64,000 nucleotides of DNA from Nitratireductor sp. B36. GTDB lineage: Bacteria; Pseudomonadota; Alphaproteobacteria; Rhizobiales; Rhizobiaceae. Below the pieces are notes generated by a model. That model was given only the letters and a program-made list of their open reading frames with translations, did not search any database and was not told the origin of the DNA. A program made the position numbers and the translations under genes. The number at the start of each line of letters is the position of its first letter. The first letter of the stretch is position 1. Location of the stretch: positions 448,997-512,996 of the forward strand of contig NZ_JACKZY010000003.1 of the NCBI RefSeq assembly GCF_020833685.1, written 5' to 3'. This document shows, piece after piece, positions 58,143 to 64,000 of the stretch.

Positions 58143-59141
58143 ATGGCTTTGAATTTAAGGAAACTCACCGCCGGAGTGGCGCTTGGCGCCGCGCTGATCG
58201 TCGGGGCCGGCGCCGTTACCCACGCCCAGGACGCCAAGCACTCGATCGTGACGGTGGTGAAGCTCTCGGGTATCGCCTGGTTCAACCGTATGGAAGAAGG
58301 CGTCAAGGAATATGCCGCCGAAACCGGCCATGATGCCACCCAGGTTGGTCCGGCATCCGCGGATGCTGCACTTCAGGTCCAGATGATCGAAGACCTTATC
58401 GCCAAGAAGGTCGACGCCATCACTGTGGTGCCGAATTCGCCGGAGGCACTGGAACCTGTTCTCGGCAAGGCACTTGACGCCGGCATCAAGGTGGTCGGTC
58501 ATGAGGCGTCCAGCCTTCAGAATGTCACCTATGACGTGGAAGCCTTCGACAATGCGGCTTATGGCCGTCACCTGATGGAAGCGCTCGCACAGGCCATGGG
58601 CGGCGAGGGCGAATATGCGGTGTTCGTTGGCCACCTGACGGCAAAGACCCACAATGAATGGGTGGATGCTGCCATCGCGTACCAGAAAGAAAAATACCCG
58701 AACATGACGCTTGTCACCGACAAGCTCGAGAGCAACGAGCAGCAGCAGACCGCCTATCAGAAGACCAAGGAACTTCTGCGCACCTATCCGAACCTCAAGG
58801 GCATTCAGGGCTCGGCCGGTGAAGATGTCGTGGGTGCGGCTCTGGCTGTCGAAGAAGCCGGTCTCGACGGCAAGGTCAAGATTGTCGGCACCAGCCTTGT
58901 TTCTGTCGCCGGCCCCTATCTGGAGACCGGCGCCATCGACATGATCTCCTTCTGGGATCCGGCCAAGGCGGGTATCGCCATGAACAAGGTCGCCTCCATG
59001 GCCATCGAAGGCAAGGAAATCACCGACGGCATGGACCTCGGCGTTGAGGGCTATAACGCGATCAAGCTCGATGGCAAGGTGCTCTACGGCCAGGCCTGGG
59101 TCGATGTCACCACGGACAACATGAACGATTACGATTTCTGA
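58143..59141 (+). CDS. Sugar ABC transporter substrate-binding protein (RbsB/LsrB-like)
   Basis: A 332-residue periplasmic binding protein with a signal peptide (about 1-28, ...THAQ). The mature part (HSIVTVVKLSGIAWFNRMEEGVKEYAAETG) resembles the autoinducer-2/rhamnose-binding branch (LsrB/RhaS) of the family 1 periplasmic binding proteins. It captures the substrate for the two-permease ABC importer. Two strong hairpins follow the gene, which may protect its message and raise its level above the ATPase gene. Confidence 0.92.
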   Translation: MALNLRKLTAGVALGAALIVGAGAVTHAQDAKHSIVTVVKLSGIAWFNRMEEGVKEYAAETGHDATQVGPASADAALQVQMIEDLIAKKVDAITVVPNSPEALEPVLGKALDAGIKVVGHEASSLQNVTYDVEAFDNAAYGRHLMEALAQAMGGEGEYAVFVGHLTAKTHNEWVDAAIAYQKEKYPNMTLVTDKLESNEQQQTAYQKTKELLRTYPNLKGIQGSAGEDVVGAALAVEEAGLDGKVKIVGTSLVSVAGPYLETGAIDMISFWDPAKAGIAMNKVASMAIEGKEITDGMDLGVEGYNAIKLDGKVLYGQAWVDVTTDNMNDYDF

Positions 59142-59191
59142 TCGTAGCGTGTTGACGTGACCGGAAACGAGAGACGCATGGAGCCCGTCTG

Positions 59192-59267
59192 CGGTCCTGA
59201 AATCAGGACCGGCAGTCGTCTGCGCGCCTCTCGATCCAACCGCCGCCGGGCCAGTTTGCCCGGCGGC
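59192..59267 (+). promoter_or_regulatory. Two intercistronic hairpins after the binding-protein gene
   Basis: CGGTCCTG-aaat-CAGGACCG (59192-59211) and GCCGCCGGGC-cagttt-GCCCGGCGGC (59242-59267) are both perfect. No T tract follows, so they are more likely mRNA-stabilising or partial attenuation elements than terminators; similar structures follow many binding-protein genes. Confidence 0.65.
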
Positions 59268-59293
59268 ATTGCCTGAACAACAGAGATTTTCCC

Positions 59294-60808
59294 ATGAACG
59301 ACGAAGCGAACCCCGGCGCGCCCATCCTGCAGATGCGGGATATTCGCAAGGCCTACGGGCCGGTGCGGGTGCTGGAAGACGTCAATCTGGAACTGCGCGA
59401 AGGAGAGGTGCGGTGCCTCGCTGGCGAAAACGGTTCCGGCAAATCGACGCTGATCAAGATCCTCTCGGGCGTGGTGAGTGCGGATGCTGGCCAAGTTTCG
59501 TTGAACGGTCGCCAGTTGGGCAACGACCCCATGGGCGCCATCACAGCCGGCCTTTCGGTCATCTACCAGGACTTTTCGCTGTTCCCCAATCTGAGCGTCT
59601 GGGAGAATATCGGCTTTCTCACATCGGTCACATCGGGCGACGTCGTGCACAGGCGCAGCGCCCGCCGCCGCCTGGCGATCGAGACATTGAAGCGCATGCA
59701 GGTGGAGATCGACCCCGATGCCCCGGTCGAGCTTCTGCCGGTGGCATCGAAGCAGCTCGTCGCCATTGCTCGCGCGCTGGCCAATGAGGCGCGCATCATC
59801 GTCATGGACGAACCGACCACCGCGCTCACCCGAAGCGAGGTCGCGCATCTTCTCGAGATCGTGGGCGCATTGAAGAAGGAAGGCGTTTCCTTTCTTTTCG
59901 TGAGCCACAAGATCGAAGAGGTTTTTGCCGTCTGCGATACGGTGACGGTGCTGCGCGACGGTGCGGTGGTTGTGGAGGGCCCGATCGGTGAGTTCGATGC
60001 CGGACGGCTGGTGGAAGCCATGACCGGACGGTCGGTGGACAGCCAGCGCCTGCCGCGCGAAGAGAGCGCCGTGCAGCGCCCCTTCCTTGCGGCCAGCGGG
60101 TTGGGTCGCTGCGGCAATTTCGCCGACGTGGATCTGGAACTGCGGCCAGGTGAAATCGTCTCGGTGGTCGGACTTCTGGGATCTGGCCGAACCGAGCTGG
60201 CGCAGACCCTGTTCGGCTACATGCAGCCGGACGCCGGGAGGATTGAAATCGACGGCGATGCCGTTACCTTCAAAAGCCAGCACGACGCCATCGAGCGCGG
60301 TATTGCCTATGTGCCGGAAGACCGGTTGACGGAAGGGCTCTTTCTCAATCAGCCGATCGGCGACAACATCACTGTTTCCAGTCTGGAAAAGTCGACGAAG
60401 CTTGGCATCGTCAGCGCCGCCAGCCTGATGCAGCGTGCCCGCAATGCGGTGAAGAACCTGCGCATCAAGACACCCGACGTTACACCCGCCGTGGCGACAC
60501 TTTCGGGCGGCAACCAGCAGCGCGTCGTCCTGGCGCGCTGGATGGAGCGCAAACCCCGCCTGCTGATCCTTAACGGTCCTACCGTGGGTGTAGACGTGGG
60601 GTCGAAACGCGAGATCCACGAACTGCTCGTTTCGCTCAGCCGCAGCGGAACGGCGGTGATGGTCGTCACCGATGACATTCCAGAAGCGCTTGCACTCTCC
60701 GACCGCATTCTGGTGATGGTGCGCGGGCGCATTACCGCAGGTTTCGACGCTGCAGCGGTGGATGAAGATACACTCTATAACGAAGTCATCAGGGAGGACC
60801 GGGCATGA
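59294..60808 (+). CDS. Sugar ABC transporter ATP-binding protein (RbsA/MglA type)
   Basis: A 504-residue double ATPase. The first half has Walker A GENGSGKST, Walker B IIVMDEPTT and an unusual signature region; the second half has the modified loop GLLGSGRTE typical of these proteins, where the lysine of the canonical motif is replaced. LSGGNQQRVVLARWM is the signature of the second half. It energises the importer. The start at 59294 follows CAGAGATTTTCCC, a weak ribosome site, after the double hairpin. Confidence 0.93.
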   Translation: MNDEANPGAPILQMRDIRKAYGPVRVLEDVNLELREGEVRCLAGENGSGKSTLIKILSGVVSADAGQVSLNGRQLGNDPMGAITAGLSVIYQDFSLFPNLSVWENIGFLTSVTSGDVVHRRSARRRLAIETLKRMQVEIDPDAPVELLPVASKQLVAIARALANEARIIVMDEPTTALTRSEVAHLLEIVGALKKEGVSFLFVSHKIEEVFAVCDTVTVLRDGAVVVEGPIGEFDAGRLVEAMTGRSVDSQRLPREESAVQRPFLAASGLGRCGNFADVDLELRPGEIVSVVGLLGSGRTELAQTLFGYMQPDAGRIEIDGDAVTFKSQHDAIERGIAYVPEDRLTEGLFLNQPIGDNITVSSLEKSTKLGIVSAASLMQRARNAVKNLRIKTPDVTPAVATLSGGNQQRVVLARWMERKPRLLILNGPTVGVDVGSKREIHELLVSLSRSGTAVMVVTDDIPEALALSDRILVMVRGRITAGFDAAAVDEDTLYNEVIREDRA

Positions 60809-61824
60809 ACGCGCTGGCCCGCATCTTTGCCTCGCCACAGGGTATCGTGTTCTTCGTCGCGGTTCTTTTTGCCCTCGTTCTGGGCCTCATCAACCCGGCC
60901 TTTTTCACACCCGCCACGCTGATCGATCTTGCTCGCAACGGTCTGGTGACCGGCATTTTTGCGCTTGGTGTCATGATGGTTCTCGCCTCCGGCGGTATCG
61001 ATGTCTCGCACACCGCCATCGGCGCCTTTGCCATGTATGCGACGATGAAGATCGTTCTCGGTATTGATCTCGATCTGCCGATCATCGCCTATTTCGTGAT
61101 AGCCGCTGTCATTGGCGCTGGGCTTGGTCTGATCAACGGTGTTCTGATCGGCGGCCTCGGATTGAACACGCTGATCGTCACGCTCGGCACACTCTCCTTC
61201 TTCCGCGGCGCGCTGCTCACCTTCCTGGGCACCACCTACATCACTTCGGTGCCGCGCGAAGTGATCAATTTCTCGCGCACGATCCTGATCCGCATCGAGA
61301 ATGCGGTGGGACAGATGGTTTCGCTGCCTGCCTCCTTCCTGGTACTCGTCGCTGTTACCATCGTCCTTGCCATCATCATGAACTTCACCGTTTTCGGTCG
61401 GAAGGTCTATGCCATCGGCGGTTCGGAAGAGGCGGCCCAGCGCATCGGGATCCGCATCAAGCGGGTCAAGGTGATGATCTATGTGATCGCCGGCGCCATT
61501 GCCGGCCTGGCCGGCATGACGCATGTCACGCTCTCGCGCATGGCCAATCCGTTCGATCTGGTTGGGATGGAGCTCAACGTCATCGCAGCTGTGGTCCTGG
61601 GCGGTGCGCGCATCACCGGCGGGCATGGCACGGTGCTCGGCACGCTTCTCGGCGTATTCGTGATCACCATGATCAACACCACCCTGCTGATGGCCGGCGT
61701 TCCGTCCTACTGGCAGAAATTCGTGATCGGCTGTCTGATCATCGTGGGAACCGGCCTGCCCATCGTCATCGACCGTCTCGCCAGACACCGCCAGCGCATG
61801 AAACGCCCATTGGAGGCGGGGTGA
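60805..61824 (+). CDS. Sugar ABC transporter permease 2 (RbsC type)
   Basis: A 339-residue BPD_transp_2 permease with 8-10 predicted helices; the conserved loop is GGSEEAAQRIGIRIKRVKVMIY, which contacts the ATPase. It is the partner of permease 1 at the other end of the operon. The start overlaps the ATPase stop (ATGA). Confidence 0.92.
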   Translation: MNALARIFASPQGIVFFVAVLFALVLGLINPAFFTPATLIDLARNGLVTGIFALGVMMVLASGGIDVSHTAIGAFAMYATMKIVLGIDLDLPIIAYFVIAAVIGAGLGLINGVLIGGLGLNTLIVTLGTLSFFRGALLTFLGTTYITSVPREVINFSRTILIRIENAVGQMVSLPASFLVLVAVTIVLAIIMNFTVFGRKVYAIGGSEEAAQRIGIRIKRVKVMIYVIAGAIAGLAGMTHVTLSRMANPFDLVGMELNVIAAVVLGGARITGGHGTVLGTLLGVFVITMINTTLLMAGVPSYWQKFVIGCLIIVGTGLPIVIDRLARHRQRMKRPLEAG

Positions 61825-61857
61825 TCCTTTCGAACACAGCTCCCAGGGAGGACAAGC

Positions 61858-62853
61858 ATGAAGAAAATCCTGAACAATCCAGCTGACTATGTCGATGAGA
61901 TGCTGGAGGGCATGGTTGCAGCTCATCCTGAAATCTACGCCCAGCCTGTGCGCCGCGTGATTGCACGGGCCGGGGGGGCGAAGAAAGGCAAGGTCGGCAT
62001 CGTGACGGGCGGTGGCTCCGGTCATCTCCCGGTCTTCACCGGCTATGTGGGCACTGGCCTGCTCGATGCCTGTGCCATTGGAGATGTCTTCGCCAGCCCG
62101 TCTGCCGAACAGATGGCCGAGGCCATCCGGCTGGCCGATGGCGGCGCGGGCGTGCTGCGCCTCTATGGGAATTACGGCGGCGATGTCATGAATTTCGACA
62201 TGGCCGGTGAAATGGCCGAGATGGAACACGACATCCGCACGACCACCGTGCTTCTGACCGACGATGTGGTTTCAGCGCCAAAGGAAGAAGCCGAGAAGCG
62301 GCGCGGCGTGGCCGGTATGGTGTACGCATTCAAGATCGCGGGTGCGGCCGCCGAGCGCGGCGACAACCTGGATGAAGTCACCCGTATCGCCCAGAAGGCG
62401 GCGGATGCCTGCCGCTCCATCGGCATGGCGCTGACGCCGTGCACCATCCCGCAGGCGGGCAAGCCCACATTCGAGATCGGCGAGACGGAAATGGAAATGG
62501 GCATGGGCATCCATGGCGAGCCCGGCATCTGGCGCGACGCGATCAAGCCGGCAGACGAGATCGCGGAGGAGATGCTGGAACGTCTCATGGCCGACCAGCC
62601 GCTTGCGAAGGGTGACCGCATCTCCATTGTGGTGAACTCGCTTGGCGCAACGCCAGCCGAAGAGCTTTACATTCTTTATCGACAAGCAAAGAAAGTGCTT
62701 GATGCGGCAGGTGTCGAAATCGTGATGCCTTTGGTCGGTCGTTATGCCACTTCCATGGAAATGACGGGCGCAACGATCACGATGATCAAACTGGACGATG
62801 AACTGGAAGGCCTGCTGAACGCGCCGGCAGAATGCGCCTTCTGGCGTGTTTAG
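61858..62853 (+). CDS. DhaK-like subunit of a dihydroxyacetone-kinase-family enzyme
   Basis: A 331-residue DAK1 protein that binds a short ketose covalently through a histidine. Functional residues align exactly with E. coli DhaK: H56 (GGGSGHLPVF), D109 (GNYGGDVMNF) and catalytic H219 (GMGIHGEPG). Members of this family phosphorylate dihydroxyacetone, but some phosphorylate erythrulose, glyceraldehyde or other trioses and tetroses, so the substrate remains open. It forms the pair with DhaL 9 bases downstream; no DhaM PTS subunit is seen, so ATP is the likely phosphate donor. Confidence 0.9.
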   Translation: MKKILNNPADYVDEMLEGMVAAHPEIYAQPVRRVIARAGGAKKGKVGIVTGGGSGHLPVFTGYVGTGLLDACAIGDVFASPSAEQMAEAIRLADGGAGVLRLYGNYGGDVMNFDMAGEMAEMEHDIRTTTVLLTDDVVSAPKEEAEKRRGVAGMVYAFKIAGAAAERGDNLDEVTRIAQKAADACRSIGMALTPCTIPQAGKPTFEIGETEMEMGMGIHGEPGIWRDAIKPADEIAEEMLERLMADQPLAKGDRISIVVNSLGATPAEELYILYRQAKKVLDAAGVEIVMPLVGRYATSMEMTGATITMIKLDDELEGLLNAPAECAFWRV

Positions 62854-62862
62854 GAGCGGGCG

Positions 62863-63471
62863 ATGATCGACAGCAAGGCGATTTCAGAAGCCCTCAAACG
62901 CATCGCATCCCACACCGCTGCGGCCAGCGAGGAGCTTTGCGCTGCTGATGGTGCCCTCGGGGACGGCGATCTTGGGATCACCGTGTCAAAAGGGTTTGCG
63001 GAGGCTGCCGCGGCGGAGCTTCCCGATGATGTGGGCATGGCGCTCCTTGACGTGGCAAAGGCGTTTCAACGCGTCTCGTCATCCTCCTACGGTACGCTGC
63101 TCGCTACGGGCTTCATGGCGGCGGCGAAACTTGAAAAAGGAAAACCCGGGATCGAACCCGAGGAGATGCCGGGCCTCGTTGCTGCCGCGCGTGACGCCAT
63201 GATGGCGCGCGGAAAGGGCAATCTGGGTGACAAAACGGTGCTCGACAGTCTCGATGCCGTTGCCAGTGCGCTTGAGGGAACTTCACCGCAAATAATGGTC
63301 GAGACGGCGATCAAAGCCGCCGGGGACACTGTGGAGCGCTATCGGGATCTGCCGAACAAGCTGGGGCGCGCGCGCATGTTCGGTGAAAAGAGCGTCGGTT
63401 TGCCGGATCCTGGACAGCTCGCATTTCTTCGCATTGTGGAAGGACTGCGCAACGAGGCTCACGGGAGCTAG
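62863..63471 (+). CDS. DhaL-like ADP/ATP-binding subunit of a dihydroxyacetone-kinase-family enzyme
   Basis: A 202-residue DAK2 protein. The three aspartates that hold magnesium-nucleotide in E. coli DhaL (D30, D35, D37) correspond to D29, D34 and D36 in ADGALGDGDLGIT; the usual histidine after the last aspartate is leucine. SSSSYGTLLATGF and GDKTVLDSLDA are further family segments. With DhaK it forms a two-subunit kinase. Last gene before a clear terminator. Confidence 0.9.
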   Translation: MIDSKAISEALKRIASHTAAASEELCAADGALGDGDLGITVSKGFAEAAAAELPDDVGMALLDVAKAFQRVSSSSYGTLLATGFMAAAKLEKGKPGIEPEEMPGLVAAARDAMMARGKGNLGDKTVLDSLDAVASALEGTSPQIMVETAIKAAGDTVERYRDLPNKLGRARMFGEKSVGLPDPGQLAFLRIVEGLRNEAHGS

Positions 63472-63502
63472 ATCCGGATTTCTTCGTCACCCGCGTCCTT
63501 AC

Positions 63503-63542
63503 AGGGGAAGCTGCCATATCCGTGGCGCTTCCCTCTGTTTTT
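63503..63542 (+). terminator. Terminator of the deoR-dhaL operon
   Basis: GGGGAAGC-tgccatatccgtggc-GCTTCCCT (63503-63534) forms a hairpin whose inner TGCCA/TGGC can also pair; TCTGTTTTT follows. This marks the 3' end of the operon 32 bases after dhaL. Confidence 0.75.
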
Positions 63543-63591
63543 CTGAGGGCACACATTTCAACAAACGATTGGATCGGAGAAGGGGGAAGAG

Positions 63592-63617
63592 AGCAATGTC
63601 TCCCACAAGACATTGCT
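63592..63617 (+). promoter_or_regulatory. Hairpin just upstream of the DASS transporter gene
   Basis: AGCAATGTCT-cccaca-AGACATTGCT is a perfect 10-base-pair stem ending 4 bases before the CGGAGG ribosome site. It may act as an operator or as a translational control hairpin. Confidence 0.45.
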
Positions 63618-63638
63618 TCCCGGAGGTCTCCTCATCTC

Positions 63639-64000
63639 ATGAACGAACAATCGCCCCTGCCACTCCCGCGTTCTCTCGCGGGGCTTTCCAGGTTGGCCCC
63701 GCAAGGGGATGGGCAAGCGGGGAATGTTCTGAAATCGGCGGGTGTTCTTGCTGTCGCCGGTGCTGTCGGATTGGTCACCAGCCTGTTGTTACCGGCGCAA
63801 ATGGCGCTTGCGGCGGGGCTTGCCGTCTTCTGCATCGGCATGTGGGCGACAGCCGCGGTCCCCGAATACTGGACCGCGCTGATGTTCTTTCTCATCGCCA
63901 TGCTTTCCGGTATCGCCCCGGCGCAGGCGGTGTTTTCCGGCTTCTATTCATCGACCTTCTGGCTGCTCTTCGGGGGAATCATTCTGGGGGTGTCGATCCG
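63639..64000 (+). CDS. SLC13/DASS family anion:sodium symporter (partial)
   Basis: The first 120 codons of a membrane transporter, cut by the window edge. After a polar N-terminus it has helices at about 32-52, 55-75, 78-95 and 105-120. The stretch FCIGMWATAAVPEYWTALMFFLIAML resembles SLC13/DASS carboxylate-sulphate symporters. ATG 63639 follows CGGAGG at a rather long distance (12 bases). It is a separate unit after the operon terminator, so a link to the sugar genes is uncertain. Confidence 0.75.
   Translation, partial: MNEQSPLPLPRSLAGLSRLAPQGDGQAGNVLKSAGVLAVAGAVGLVTSLLLPAQMALAAGLAVFCIGMWATAAVPEYWTALMFFLIAMLSGIAPAQAVFSGFYSSTFWLLFGGIILGVSI

Noticed and set aside
59129-60838. A 569-codon minus-strand frame opposite the sugar ATPase
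   Set aside because: Shadow of a clear ABC ATPase with intact motifs; no support on the minus strand.
35722-64000. A complete genomic island bounded by tRNA-Ser
   Set aside because: No integrase, no insertion sequence and no second copy of the tRNA 3' end were found in the window, so only the possibility is reported.

Overview
The window is a GC-rich (about 60%) chromosomal segment of an alphaproteobacterium of the order Hyphomicrobiales. A Phyllobacteriaceae-type genome (Mesorhizobium / Nitratireductor / Chelativorans-like) is the best guess. Pointers to this are the F1-only ATP synthase operon atpHAGDC, the gene order rplU-rpmA-GNAT-obgE-proB-proA-nadD-rsfS-rlmH-envC-ctpA, an L21 protein with a long Ala/Lys-rich C-terminal tail, a DUF1674 gene, usg, and the density of ABC and TRAP-like tricarboxylate transport genes. 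No rRNA operon, CRISPR array, insertion sequence or integrase was seen.

Region 1 (1-35.8 kb) is mostly core genome. It runs from the start of an rsmB-like gene, htpX (behind a good RpoH-type heat-shock promoter), a DUF1674 gene, a secreted nuclease, acs with a tiny downstream reading frame, usg, an aldo/keto reductase-MFS pair with divergent LysR, yggS, leuS-lptE, an acyltransferase, a transaldolase and priA. A small accessory insertion, a HEPN-domain gene overlapping an unknown gene, sits between priA and a DUF4345 gene. The F1 ATP synthase operon follows. After it comes a long leftward cluster for RNA decay, cell-envelope cleavage, ribosome maturation, NAD and proline synthesis and the L21/L27 ribosomal proteins. 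A tRNA-Ser(CGA) closes this part.

Region 2 (35.9-63.5 kb) begins right after the tRNA and is almost entirely catabolic. (a) A GntR/FCD regulator faces an acid-sugar operon: tripartite tricarboxylate transporter (TctC, TctB, TctA), two enolase-superfamily dehydratase/cycloisomerases, a fumarylacetoacetate-hydrolase-family enzyme and a D-2-hydroxyacid dehydrogenase. (b) A LysR regulator faces a dipeptide/oligopeptide-type ABC transporter whose last gene is a CocE/NonD-family serine hydrolase. (c) A DeoR regulator heads a ten-gene operon. It combines homologues of the E. coli orphan sgc genes (SgcQ/BtpA and the M42-peptidase-like SgcX) with a ribose-type ABC importer with two permeases, an FGGY kinase and a DhaK-DhaL kinase pair. 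This last operon is the best candidate for an undescribed pathway. The window ends inside a SLC13/DASS transporter gene.

The products within each catabolic block fit together as import, activation and breakdown of one substrate under a local regulator, but none of the substrates can be read from sequence alone. Gene starts were moved inward from the longest open frame wherever a Shine-Dalgarno, family N-terminus or stop-start overlap supported it; such choices are stated in each entry.
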